DNA of 15,695 nucleotides from Verrucomicrobiales bacterium (GCA_023253615.1 JALRFZ010000308.1:1-15695); one strand, 5' to 3'; shown: positions 1 through 7,154, counted from the stretch's first letter. The notes: generated by a model not told the origin, from the letters alone. Program-made: numbers and translations.

Positions 1-955
1 GGCGGCGTGCCGCGGCGGCAAAGGCGATCATCGCGGCATTGTCGGTGGAGTAGGCGGGATCGGCGAGGACGAGTTCGATTCCCTCGCTCCGCATCGCTTC
101 GGCGGCGCGCTCGCGGAGGCGGCGGTTGCAACTGACACCACCGCTGATCGCGGCGATGTTCGATCCGGTGCTCCGGCAGGCGTCCCGCAGTTTGACGACG
201 AGGATATCGACGATGGCTTCCTCGAAGGAGGCGCAGAAGTCGGCGAGCGCTCCGCCCTCCGGGACTCCGCCGAGGCGATCGAGGAGGACGCGGGCGGAGG
301 TTTTCAAACCACTGAAACTGAAATCGAGATCGCCGCTGTGGACCATGCTGCGGGGAAAGGCGTGGGCATCGCGCCGGCCCGTCGTGGCGAGCTTCGCGAT
401 CTCCGGTCCGCCGGGGTAGGGGAGGCCAAGGAGTTTGCCCACCTTGTCGAAGGCTTCGCCGGCGGCGTCATCCTTCGTCGAGCCGAGGAGCCGGTAGTCG
501 CCCACTCCGCGCACCTCGATGAGCAGGGTGTGGCCACCGCTGACGATGAGCCCGACGTGTGGGGGGATTTCCCGATGGGGTTGGAGAAAGGGGGAGAGGA
601 GGTGCCCCTCCATGTGATTGATCGAAGAGAAGGGCCGGCCGAGACCGACCGCGACCGCCTTGGCGAGCGTGTCTCCGACGAGCAGCGAACTGGCCAGGCC
701 CGGACCGGAGGTGGCGGCGACGAGTCCGATGGCGCTGGCGGAGATCCCGGCCTCCGCGAGCGCCGATTCGAGGAGAGGGCGCAGATCGAGACTGTGGTTG
801 CGCGAGGCGAGCTCGGGCACGACGCCGCCGTAGGGGGCGTGCAACTTCACCTGGGAAGCGATGCGGCTGACGAGAGGGCGTCCGAGGGCGTCGGCAATGG
901 CGACGGCGGTCTCGTCGCACGAGGTCTCGATCGCGAGGACGAGTTCCGCGCTCAT
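1..955 (-). CDS. tsaD: tRNA N6-threonylcarbamoyladenosine (t6A37) transferase TsaD, 3' end cut by window
   Basis: TsaD (Gcp/Kae1/YgjD family) transfers threonylcarbamoyl from threonylcarbamoyl-AMP to A37 of ANN-decoding tRNAs, working with TsaB and TsaE in the cytoplasm. The 318 codons present carry the family signatures in order: ETSCDET near residues 10-16, the metal-binding HMEGH at 114-118, SGGHT at 139-143, YPGGPEI at 180-186, FSFSGLKT at 212-219, SGGVSCN at 271-277 and STDNAAM at 303-309. Members are usually about 340-360 residues, so only some 20-40 C-terminal residues are missing off the left edge. The start is the ATG at 955 (MSAELVLAIE), because the conserved N-terminal strand begins at once. 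It lies 25 bases after the stop of the S41 protease gene, so co-transcription is likely. No disrupted motif is seen. Confidence 0.96.
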   Translation of the reverse strand, partial: MSAELVLAIETSCDETAVAIADALGRPLVSRIASQVKLHAPYGGVVPELASRNHSLDLRPLLESALAEAGISASAIGLVAATSGPGLASSLLVGDTLAKAVAVGLGRPFSSINHMEGHLLSPFLQPHREIPPHVGLIVSGGHTLLIEVRGVGDYRLLGSTKDDAAGEAFDKVGKLLGLPYPGGPEIAKLATTGRRDAHAFPRSMVHSGDLDFSFSGLKTSARVLLDRLGGVPEGGALADFCASFEEAIVDILVVKLRDACRSTGSNIAAISGGVSCNRRLRERAAEAMRSEGIELVLADPAYSTDNAAMIAFAAAARR

Positions 956-980
956 GATGCGGCGGGGCACGGGTGGCGGA

Positions 981-2435
981 TCACTCGGGCGTCGATGGTG
1001 CCGGCGCGGCCGGTTTCTCCGGGGCCTCCGGGGCCTCCGGAGCTTCCGGCTTGGGCGCGTCGGGCTTCGGTGCTTCGTCGCCTGCCGCCGCTGGCTTGTC
1101 GGCGGGTTTGTCGGCGGGTTTGTCGGCGGGTTTGGCCTCCGCAGCGGCGGGTTGATCTTTCGCGAGGGTTTTGGCGTAGACGAGAGCGCCTTTCATCGCA
1201 TCGACGGCGCGGGTGAGCTGGGGATCGACGAAGCTCTCGGCCTGCTCCCGTTCTTCGGGAGAGAGGGTGTCGCGGCTGAACCAGCGGGCGAGCTGTTGCT
1301 CCTGCGCCGGAGTGAGCGTCGCGACGATGTTGGGAATGACGCCGTTTTCATGGATGGTGCGGTGGCTCGGCGTGTAGTATTTCGCCGTGGTCATGCGGAT
1401 GGCCTTGCCTTCACCGATGGGGATGATGGACTGCACCGACCCTTTGCCAAAGGTCGTCTCGCCCACGACGATGCAGCGTTTCAGATCCTGCAGCGCGCCC
1501 GAGACAACCTCGGCGCCGCTCGCGCTCGAGTGATTGACGAGCACAGCGAGGGGGTAATCCCGTTCGCGCCGCTTCTTCTCGGCGCTGGTGCGGTAGACCT
1601 TGATCTCGCCCGATCCCGGTTTGCCCTCGGTCGTGAGCACGACGGTGCCGGCTTTCACGAACTCGCCGCAGACATCGATGGCGCTGCCGAGGAGGCCTCC
1701 GGGATTGTTGCGCATGTCGAGGACGAAAGCGTCCATCCCTTCCTGTTCGAGCTTGTCGAGGGCGTCGGCCAGCTCCTCGGCGGTGGGTTCGCTGAATTGG
1801 AGGATGCGGGCGTAGCCCATCCGGTAGGGCGCGGTGAGGCGCGGATCGAGGATGCGGATGTCCTCCACCGAGGATTGCTTGATGACCTCGCGCTTCATCT
1901 CGAATTCGTGCAGCTTCTGGGTCGCCGGGCGCCGCACGGTGAGCTTCAACGATTCGCCGGGCTTGCCGCGGAGCATGTTCACCGCCTCCTCCATGCCGAT
2001 GTCCTCGGTGAGTTGATCGTTGATCTTCAGGATCTGGTCGCCCGGCAGCACGCCCGCCCGGGCGGCGGGTCCGTCCTCGCGCGCCGTCACGATGGTGAGC
2101 GCGTCGTTCTTCGTCGAGATCGTCACGCCGATGCCTTCATAGGTGCTGTCGGTGTGGCGCTTCAACTGGTCGAAAACCTTCGGCTGCATGAACTGCGAAT
2201 GCGGGTCGAGCGAGGCGAGCATCCCCTCGAGGGCACTGTTGATGAGCTTCTCGTAGGTGACCTTGTCGGAATCGACGTAACCCTGGCGGATCGTCTCGAG
2301 GACTTCCGTGAAGAGCTCCATTTCCTTGAAACCGGAATCCTCCTTCGCCTCCTCTTGTGAAAAGGCGCGGGGCGCCGCCAAGAGAGCACAGGCCAGAACC
2401 GCGAGACACCCGGATGCGAGGAGGGATTGTTTCAT
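981..2435 (-). CDS. ctp: C-terminal processing peptidase, S41 family (periplasmic, PDZ domain)
   Basis: This is a 484-residue serine protease of the CtpA/Prc type, which trims or degrades exported proteins from their C termini. Residues 1-26 form a signal peptide (KQ start, hydrophobic run to about 20, cleavage probably near AFS-Q). A PDZ domain spans about 99-170 (REDGPAARAG, LPGDQILKIN). The S41 core covers about 190-375 and contains DMRNNPGG (240-247). By spacing against E. coli Prc, the catalytic residues are Ser306 (in SSASGAE), Asp317 (QD) and Lys331 (TFGKGSVQ). A low-complexity Ala/Pro/Lys tail fills 428-484, including three ADKP units. The ATG at 2435 was chosen over the longer open frame reaching 2717 because the signal peptide starts there and the upstream part overlaps the DUF3307 gene. 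It sits between the DUF3307 gene (97-base gap) and tsaD (25-base gap). The symbol is generic; the exact subfamily is not certain. Confidence 0.95.
   Translation of the reverse strand: MKQSLLASGCLAVLACALLAAPRAFSQEEAKEDSGFKEMELFTEVLETIRQGYVDSDKVTYEKLINSALEGMLASLDPHSQFMQPKVFDQLKRHTDSTYEGIGVTISTKNDALTIVTAREDGPAARAGVLPGDQILKINDQLTEDIGMEEAVNMLRGKPGESLKLTVRRPATQKLHEFEMKREVIKQSSVEDIRILDPRLTAPYRMGYARILQFSEPTAEELADALDKLEQEGMDAFVLDMRNNPGGLLGSAIDVCGEFVKAGTVVLTTEGKPGSGEIKVYRTSAEKKRRERDYPLAVLVNHSSASGAEVVSGALQDLKRCIVVGETTFGKGSVQSIIPIGEGKAIRMTTAKYYTPSHRTIHENGVIPNIVATLTPAQEQQLARWFSRDTLSPEEREQAESFVDPQLTRAVDAMKGALVYAKTLAKDQPAAAEAKPADKPADKPADKPAAAGDEAPKPDAPKPEAPEAPEAPEKPAAPAPSTPE
1096..1131 (-). repeat. Three tandem copies of a 12-bp unit coding ADKP
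   Basis: The unit TTGTCGGCGGGT (plus strand) occurs three times without mismatch, at 1096-1107, 1108-1119 and 1120-1131. It lies in frame inside the C-terminal tail of the S41 protease. Copy-number change would keep the frame. Confidence 0.9.
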
Positions 2436-2532
2436 CGGCGAACGTTTCCCCACTCCGCCGCCCTTTTCAAGACCGCTCTTCGCGACCGGTTCCGGACGGG
2501 GCGCGTCCGCCGCAACTCTCCGGAAAGCAAGG

Positions 2533-2943
2533 TCAGGTCGGCACGAGACCCGCCCACAGGACGGCGACATAAGCCGCCTTGGTCGCGAGGTGGAGCCATT
2601 GATCGGTGGCGAAAGAGGTGTGTCCCTCGCATTTCGCCACATCGATGAGCCAGTGCAGGATGAATTCCGCGAGGGCCAGCAGCACCGATCCACTGATGAT
2701 CCAGACAAAACCCGCATGGATGAGGCAATGGGCGCTCATCAGGTAGACCCACAGATTCGCGGGGCAGACCTTTCCGTCGGCGAGCGGCGGCGGCGGCGCG
2801 TTGCGGTTTTTCCCGCGGGAGAGGAAATCCCCCTGCAGGGGGAAATCGGCGAAGGCATGCCCGATCGTGAAGGCGAAGAGGAGGACGAGGGCGGAGACCA
2901 CTCCCGTGGGGGCGCTGAAGGGAATGGTGAGGGGCTCGAACAT
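2533..2943 (-). CDS. DUF3307 family integral membrane protein
   Basis: This is a 136-residue membrane protein of unknown function. It matches the DUF3307 pattern by eye: GHAFADFPLQGDFL near residues 28-41, AHCLIHAGF at 71-79, HWLIDVAKCEG at 97-107 and TDQWLHL at 113-119. These His/Asp/Gln-bearing motifs lie in or beside predicted membrane segments at about 15-33, 63-83, 85-101 and 118-134. A Pro-rich loop (residues 50-54) separates the first two segments. Start ATG at 2943; no Shine-Dalgarno is visible. It sits 77 bases after the cyclic-nucleotide-fold gene and 97 bases before the S41 protease gene on the same strand, with no obvious terminator between them. No function is claimed beyond the family name. 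Confidence 0.85.
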   Translation of the reverse strand: MFEPLTIPFSAPTGVVSALVLLFAFTIGHAFADFPLQGDFLSRGKNRNAPPPPLADGKVCPANLWVYLMSAHCLIHAGFVWIISGSVLLALAEFILHWLIDVAKCEGHTSFATDQWLHLATKAAYVAVLWAGLVPT

Positions 2944-3020
2944 GGGAGGTCGGGTGGCCGCGTCGTTTGGCGAAGCTTGGGTCTGGCGGTTCGGTCGGGT
3001 GGGATTCCCGGCCCCGTTCG

Positions 3021-3482
3021 TCAGAAGGAGTCGAACATGGCCTCGCGGGCCATCGCCACCTTCTCGTTCGTCTTGCGGAGCCGCTTGCTCAACTGGGTCG
3101 CCACGTTCACGAGGAGTCTCGCGGCGGTGCGGGGATGGGCCTCGAGATATTGCTCGAGCCGGCCGCGGTCGATCCGCCAGACTTCCGAAAAGGATTTGCT
3201 CACGACGCTGGCGCTCGCGTTGCCGGGATCGAACATGTTGATCTCGCCAATCGTGTCGCCGGGCTTGAGGGTGCCGAGGAGGACGGCGCGGCCCGTCACC
3301 ACCGTCTGCACGTGGAAAGTGCCCGAGATCACCATGAAGAGGGCGTCCTGCTTGTGACCCTCGTCGATCAGCACTTCCCCGTCCGCGAGCGAGATGAACT
3401 CACCGAAGTTTCCCAGTTGGGTCCGCTCTTCGATATCGAAGTCCGTGGCGAAACCCATTTCGGGGAGGATGGCGTTTGACAT
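3021..3482 (-). CDS. Cyclic nucleotide-binding-domain protein (Crp-like fold, no DNA-binding domain)
   Basis: The 153-residue product is essentially one cyclic-nucleotide-binding (cNMP) beta-roll, about residues 12-120, followed by a C-terminal helix rich in Lys/Arg (125-150). Typical features are LADGEVLIDEGHKQDALFMV (32-51), ISGTFHV (52-58) and the phosphate-cassette start GDTIGEI (75-81). There is no helix-turn-helix after the roll, so it is not a Crp-type regulator; it is more like stand-alone cNMP-fold proteins that act by protein contact. The cassette segment after GEI reads NMFDPGNASASV. It lacks the arginine that normally holds the cyclic phosphate, so ligand binding is doubtful. Start ATG at 3482. 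The lipoprotein gene upstream ends 54 bases away. Its partner and signal are unknown. Confidence 0.88.
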   Translation of the reverse strand: MSNAILPEMGFATDFDIEERTQLGNFGEFISLADGEVLIDEGHKQDALFMVISGTFHVQTVVTGRAVLLGTLKPGDTIGEINMFDPGNASASVVSKSFSEVWRIDRGRLEQYLEAHPRTAARLLVNVATQLSKRLRKTNEKVAMAREAMFDSF

Positions 3483-3536
3483 GCGGGGAGTCGGGGCTGG
3501 AGAGGGATCGGTGGAAAAAGAAACCGGCGGTGCCGG

Positions 3537-3722
3537 TCAGTATTGTCCGCTCATCATTCCGGGCATGCCGGCCTGGCCTTCCCAAGGGGCCGGCATGTTG
3601 TGCGGCATGCTGCTGAGACGCTCTCCCTGGGGCTTCGGGCTGTTGTCCAAGGTCTCGCAGGAAACGAGACCGAGGACTGGGAGGATGAGGGCGGAAAGGA
3701 AGAGAGGGCGGAGACGCTTCAT
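3537..3722 (-). CDS. Small putative lipoprotein
   Basis: This 61-residue product starts MKRLRPLFLSALILP and has a lipobox (LVSC, residues 19-22). The mature peptide would be only about 40 residues, rich in Met, Pro and Gly (a GMPGMMSG segment near the end). The ATG at 3722 gives a normal lipoprotein signal: charged n-region, then a hydrophobic stretch, then Cys. Upstream in-frame starts exist: ATG at 3734 and GTG at 3761. The GTG overlaps the stop of the preceding coiled-coil gene in a GTGA arrangement, so translational coupling is possible. It is not similar to anything I recognise. Its place between the coiled-coil pair and the cNMP-fold gene suggests an envelope role. Confidence 0.65.
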   Translation of the reverse strand: MKRLRPLFLSALILPVLGLVSCETLDNSPKPQGERLSSMPHNMPAPWEGQAGMPGMMSGQY

Positions 3723-3757
3723 GGATGGGGCCATGGACGAATGGAGGGAAAACCGGA

Positions 3758-4549
3758 TCACTGGGCGTTCTCGAAGATCACCTTGTCGCCGGGCTGCACT
3801 TCGATGCCGCTGACGAGAGAGTCATCGACGATGTCGGCGACGGTGACGATGTCTTCGAGATTCACGATGCGGAGGCGGGCGATGCGGGTGTTGCCGCGCT
3901 TGACGAGAAGGGAGGCATCGGGGGCGACGCCGTGGGCGCGTCCCGCGTTCACCATCACGAAATCCCACTCGCGGTTCACCGCGATGACGGTGGCGACGAG
4001 TCCGTTGAGGGAGAGGCGCTGGGCGCGCTGCATCTGGAAGTTCTCCTCTTCCTTCACCTTCGCCACCTGCACTTGCTTGGCCTGGGCGGCACCGCCGAGC
4101 TGGGTGTTCAATTCGGTCTTTTTCGTCTGCTGGGCGGTGAGGGTGTCTTTCAACATGGCGAGGTTCATCTGCAGATCCTCGGAAGACTTGATGTTGCCAT
4201 CGGGGAAGACCTTGCGGATGGCGAGGTCGATCTCCTTCTTCTCGATCTCGACTTTCTCGAGCTCCGCGGTCACCTCTTCGACGGCGCGCTGCACGACCTT
4301 CAGTTTCTGTTCGGACTCGGCGACGGCGGCGGCGGCCTGGTTGCGGGTGTCCTTGGCCTGCGTCTCTTTTTCCTGCGAGTCGTCGCGCTTGTCCTCGGCT
4401 TCTCCAAGCTTCGCGGTCACGTCGGTGACCTGGGCCTTGATGCCCGTCAGCTCGGCGATCACGTTTTCGAGGTCCTTCTTGTTGAGAACACCGACCACCG
4501 AAGCGCCCAACATGGCGAATCCGGCGAGAATCATGACAAACTTTTTCAT
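3758..4549 (-). CDS. Membrane-anchored coiled-coil protein with C-terminal beta domain (paralogue of the next gene upstream)
   Basis: I do not recognise a named family. The 263 residues show an N-terminal signal anchor (about 4-22), then a long acidic/basic coiled coil (about 25-113 and 130-178, rich in E, K, Q and A). A compact C-terminal domain follows (about 182-261) with the pattern WDFVMVNAGRAHGV, LLVKRG, ARLRIV, VTVADIV, VQPGDKVI. The same spaced pattern occurs in the protein encoded just upstream, so the two are paralogues. The domain looks like a small beta barrel of the sort seen at the end of FlgT- or MreC-like proteins; that comparison is inference. The protein is probably held in the inner membrane with the coil and barrel in the periplasm. 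The gene is 42 bases after its paralogue, ends next to the small lipoprotein gene, and shows no Shine-Dalgarno. Confidence 0.85.
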   Translation of the reverse strand: MKKFVMILAGFAMLGASVVGVLNKKDLENVIAELTGIKAQVTDVTAKLGEAEDKRDDSQEKETQAKDTRNQAAAAVAESEQKLKVVQRAVEEVTAELEKVEIEKKEIDLAIRKVFPDGNIKSSEDLQMNLAMLKDTLTAQQTKKTELNTQLGGAAQAKQVQVAKVKEEENFQMQRAQRLSLNGLVATVIAVNREWDFVMVNAGRAHGVAPDASLLVKRGNTRIARLRIVNLEDIVTVADIVDDSLVSGIEVQPGDKVIFENAQ

Positions 4550-4591
4550 CGTATGGAAAGGAGTTGGGAGTGTCGGCGAAAGCCTGGCGGA

Positions 4592-5749
4592 TTACTGGAA
4601 CGGATCGGGGGTGGCCGGGGCCGGAGTGGCAGGAGCGGCACCAGGGGCTGCGGGAGCGGCACCAAACGGGTCCGGCGCGGCGGGAGCAGCCGGTGCGGCG
4701 CCAGGGGCTGCAGGGGGCGCACCAAACGGATCGGGCGCGGCGGGGGCGGCACCCGGGGCTGCGGGAGGAGCTCCAAATGGATCGGGTGCGGCCGGTGCGG
4801 CCGGTGCCATGCCTCCACCACCGAACGGATCGGGGGCGGCCGGCGCGGCGGGGGCCATGCCGCCTCCACCAAAGGGATCGGGCGCGGCGGCCGGATCTGC
4901 GGCCGGTGCGGCACCGGGGGCGGCGGCACCACCGGCGGCGGGGGTCGTGGTCGAGGCGGGGACCACCGCAGGAGTCTGGGCGCGCACGGTCTTCACGACC
5001 GTGTCACCGACCTGGACGCGCTGACCGGGAGCAAGGGATCCGGGAACAATGTCGGCGGCACACTGGCTCGCCTCCACGGAGGTGACGAGCAGGCGGCAGA
5101 TCGGCACCCCGCGGCGATAGACGTCGAGCTGGGCGCGGTTGACGACGCCCTGGTCGTTGCCACCGTTGACGATCACGAAGCCCCACTGGTTGTAGGCCTT
5201 GGCGATGGTCGTCTGGAATTCCCCGCGGATGACGCCGGCTTCCTGATCGACCCGCAGCGCGGCGAGTTCGGCGGCGACTTTTTCGAGACGGTCGCGCTCC
5301 ACTTGTGCGGCGGCGACGGCACCTTCGAGCTGGGACACCTCGATCTCGGATTCCTCGATCTGGGTGCGGATCTGCACCATTTCTTTCTGGATCGCCTCCA
5401 CCGCTGCGATGTCGCCACCGAGGGCCTTCGCTTTGTCGAGGTCGGACTTGGCCGTATCGAGGTTGGCCTGCAGGGCCTTCTGTTTGGCTTCGGATTCGAC
5501 CAGCTTCGCGTCGAGATCGATCTTGGCGGTCTGCAGGGTCGAGGCCTCGTCGGTCAGCATCTGGATCGACTGCTCGAGCTGGGCGATTTCACCATTGGTC
5601 TTTTCAAGCGAGGCGGTGCGGTCGGCGAGGGTTTTCTTCTCGGTCTCGACGTCGAGCTGCTTCTGCTTGAAAGTACCCATGTTGTCGTAGCTGAGGTAGG
5701 CGGCTCCTCCCAGGACTACGGATGCGATGACTAACAATACCTTCCACAT
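4592..5749 (-). CDS. Membrane-anchored coiled-coil protein with beta domain and Pro/Ala-rich DPF-repeat tail
   Basis: I do not recognise a named family. The 385 residues divide into a signal anchor (about 3-20), a heptad-like coiled coil (about 28-166), a compact domain (about 172-253) and a disordered tail (about 258-385). The compact domain shares WGFVIVNGG, GVVNRAQLDVYRRG, ICRLLV, AADIV and VQVGDTVV with the paralogue encoded next. The tail is made of Ala, Pro and Gly with six DPF motifs (291, 307, 323, 340, 360, 382), the last forming the C terminus DPFQ. It lacks charge apart from the Asp residues. As first gene of the minus-strand run, with an AT-rich spacer upstream, it probably leads the transcript. 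The likely location is periplasmic, anchored to the inner membrane. The repeated motif suggests a multivalent binding tail, which is inference. Confidence 0.87.
   Translation of the reverse strand: MWKVLLVIASVVLGGAAYLSYDNMGTFKQKQLDVETEKKTLADRTASLEKTNGEIAQLEQSIQMLTDEASTLQTAKIDLDAKLVESEAKQKALQANLDTAKSDLDKAKALGGDIAAVEAIQKEMVQIRTQIEESEIEVSQLEGAVAAAQVERDRLEKVAAELAALRVDQEAGVIRGEFQTTIAKAYNQWGFVIVNGGNDQGVVNRAQLDVYRRGVPICRLLVTSVEASQCAADIVPGSLAPGQRVQVGDTVVKTVRAQTPAVVPASTTTPAAGGAAAPGAAPAADPAAAPDPFGGGGMAPAAPAAPDPFGGGGMAPAAPAAPDPFGAPPAAPGAAPAAPDPFGAPPAAPGAAPAAPAAPDPFGAAPAAPGAAPATPAPATPDPFQ
4595..4882 (-). repeat. Imperfect DPF/APAAP repeat array
   Basis: The tail of the coiled-coil gene contains six DPF units spaced 16, 16, 17, 20 and 22 residues apart. 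Early units read PDPFGGGGMAPAAPAA, and later ones switch to PDPFGAPPAAPGAAP. At DNA level the copies are similar but not identical, pointing to internal duplication followed by drift. All stay in frame. Confidence 0.85.
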
Positions 5750-5810
5750 GGGGTCTGTGTGTTGATGTGAACGTGTAACGGCCCGTTTCGGGAAGCCAAC
5801 CTAGCGAGCG

Positions 5811-5880
5811 GACTTCTCAAAAACAACTCCAAATTTTTGACTCTCGGCCACAATTGAAAACTTTTTGTACTAAAACAAGC
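5811..5880 (-). promoter_or_regulatory. AT-rich spacer, likely promoter region for the minus-strand coiled-coil run
   Basis: This stretch is markedly AT-rich compared with its surroundings and lies just upstream of the first coiled-coil gene (ATG at 5749). It includes an inverted repeat TCAAAAA (5817-5823) / TTTTTGA (5834-5840) with a 10-base loop. I could not fix a convincing -35/-10 pair on the minus strand; a TTGTTT/TAGGTT pair with 17-base spacing is a weak candidate. The promoter role rests on position and composition only. Confidence 0.4.
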
Positions 5881-5882
5881 AC

Positions 5883-5923
5883 GATCTGCGAAAAATGAGG
5901 AACTTTTCCCCGGGCGGCAGATC
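5883..5923 (-). terminator. Stem structure directly after the mutY stop codon
   Basis: GATCTGC (5883-5889) pairs with GCAGATC (5917-5923), which abuts the mutY stop codon at 5924. Inside, GAAAA and TTTTC can extend the pairing. The loop is large and there is no clean T-run after the stem on the minus strand, so this may be a weak terminator or just a 3' structure. Confidence 0.3.
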
Positions 5924-7021
5924 TTAGCCTTTCAGATCGAGACTGTCACGCAAATCGGTGTAAAGCCCGAGGGCGCGGCGGTAGGGCGAGCCCAGGGGCG
6001 GCCAGGCCTCCTGGTCTTGAAGGGAAAACCAGGCGCCTTCCCTGTCCGGACCGGCCCCGGGACGCCACGCGACGGAGGCCGCGTGGACGAGGAGGGTGAC
6101 GCGGTAGCGGGTGATCGTGTAGTCGAAACGAAGGATCTCCGCGAGATCGGCCGCGGCTTCCCCGTCGATCTCCGGCAGGCGCCAGAGTCCGCGCCGGCGC
6201 GATCCGGACTCCGGGCAGAGATAGATCCTGCCGCCACGATCGGCGAGCACCACCCTTTCCACCCGCCGGGTCACGGTGGCGGCTTTCGCCTTCACCGGCA
6301 GCGAGGCCGTGAGATCATGCCGGTGCGCGAGGCAATGGGCGCGCACCGGGCAGGCCGGGCAATCGGGTTGGGTGGGACGACAGATCCGCTGACCCAGTTC
6401 CATGAGGGCCGAGTTGTGTGTTCCCGGATCCCCGTGGTCGAGGAGATCGGCGGCCCATTCCCACAATACCTTGAGACCGGCCGGCGAGTTGATCGCCGCC
6501 CCGAGGGCGAGCAGGCGGGCGAGGACGCGCCCCACATTGCCATCGACGAGGGGCAGGGGAAGGCCGTAGGCGAAGCTGAGCACCGCTCCGACCGTGTAGC
6601 GCCCCACGCCGGGGAGACCGAGGGCCGTGCCGGGGTCCGCGGGAAAACGTCCGCCATGATCCTCCGAGATGAGGCGTGCGGTGCGCTGCAGGTGGCGCGC
6701 CCTATTATAATACCCGAGGCCCTCCCAGTGTTTGATCACTGATTCCTCCGGTGCCGCGGCGAGCGAGGCCCAGTCGGGAAAGGTCCGCATCCATCGCTCG
6801 TAGTAGCCGCGCCCGAGGACCGTGGCGATCTGGGTCTGCTGCAGCATCAGCTCCGAGACGAGGATGGCGTAGGGATCGCGGGTCCTCCGCCAGGGGTAAT
6901 CGCGTGCTTCACGGCGGAACCACGCCGCGAGCGACCCGCGGAATCCGGTGGCGGCGGCCGGTCCGCCGATGCGGTCGATGGCGGCGCCGGGGAGGTCTGC
7001 GGGGGATTCTGGCGGCGTCAT
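5924..7021 (-). CDS. mutY: A/G-specific adenine DNA glycosylase MutY
   Basis: MutY removes adenine mispaired with 8-oxoguanine. The 365-residue product has the full catalytic core: SELMLQQTQIATV with catalytic Glu57, GLGYYNRARHLQ (101-112), the helix-hairpin-helix LPGVGRYTVGA (136-146) and Asp160 in LVDGNVGRV. The [4Fe-4S] cluster loop is intact: Cys214-x6-Cys221-x2-Cys224-x5-Cys230. The C-terminal third resembles the Nudix-like 8-oxoG-sensing domain (GLWRLPEIDG, 278-287), but where E. coli MutY has the FSH-type loop this protein has ITRYRVTL (303-310). The ATG at 7021 (MTPPESPADL) was preferred; the frame stays open upstream to 7165, but that extra part looks non-conserved and overlaps the hairpin-rich spacer. 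It is transcribed away from the HU-type gene. There is no Shine-Dalgarno. Confidence 0.95.
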   Translation of the reverse strand: MTPPESPADLPGAAIDRIGGPAAATGFRGSLAAWFRREARDYPWRRTRDPYAILVSELMLQQTQIATVLGRGYYERWMRTFPDWASLAAAPEESVIKHWEGLGYYNRARHLQRTARLISEDHGGRFPADPGTALGLPGVGRYTVGAVLSFAYGLPLPLVDGNVGRVLARLLALGAAINSPAGLKVLWEWAADLLDHGDPGTHNSALMELGQRICRPTQPDCPACPVRAHCLAHRHDLTASLPVKAKAATVTRRVERVVLADRGGRIYLCPESGSRRRGLWRLPEIDGEAAADLAEILRFDYTITRYRVTLLVHAASVAWRPGAGPDREGAWFSLQDQEAWPPLGSPYRRALGLYTDLRDSLDLKG

Positions 7022-7104
7022 CACGGAGGGGTGAAAGCGATTTTCGAACCGATGATACGACAGGTGGTCTGAAGCGGGGTAAAAAAGGAGGCAACCCGAT
7101 ATTT

Positions 7105-7128
7105 CCGAACCAGTTCGGCACGAATTCG
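7105..7128. repeat. Inverted repeat CCGAAC-CA-GTTCGG and adjacent palindrome
   Basis: CCGAAC (7105-7110) and GTTCGG (7113-7118) form a perfect dyad with a two-base centre. It is followed three bases later by the 8-base palindrome CGAATTCG (7121-7128). Both lie in the spacer between the divergent mutY and HU-type genes, and could be an operator for a dimeric regulator. No regulator is identified. Confidence 0.45.
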
Positions 7129-7154
7129 GCTCTCCCCCCCCGATGGAGGACTCT

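Noticed and set aside
1096..1131. CRISPR-like direct repeats
   Set aside because: The three 12-bp units are contiguous, have no spacers and code for ADKP in frame.
861..2360. 499-codon open frame on the plus strand
   Set aside because: It lies opposite the S41 protease, whose catalytic motifs are all in the minus frame. It is a shadow of high GC.
2493..2509. Hairpin CGGACG-GGGCG-CGTCCG between the DUF3307 and S41 protease genes as a terminator
   Set aside because: The stem is good but there is no T-run after it on the minus strand.
4592..4882. DPF tail as a eukaryote-like endocytic adaptor signal
   Set aside because: The motif is only three residues in a low-complexity tail, and no clathrin-adaptor-like partner is seen. 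Kept only as a repeat observation.
3725..5734. 669-codon open frame on the plus strand
   Set aside because: It is antisense to the two coiled-coil genes. Its Gly/Arg-rich composition mirrors the Pro/Ala tail and it has no recognisable domain.
7105..7118. LexA/SOS box at CCGAAC-CA-GTTCGG
   Set aside because: The GAAC/GTTC half-sites are separated by two bases, whereas the Gram-positive-type box needs four.
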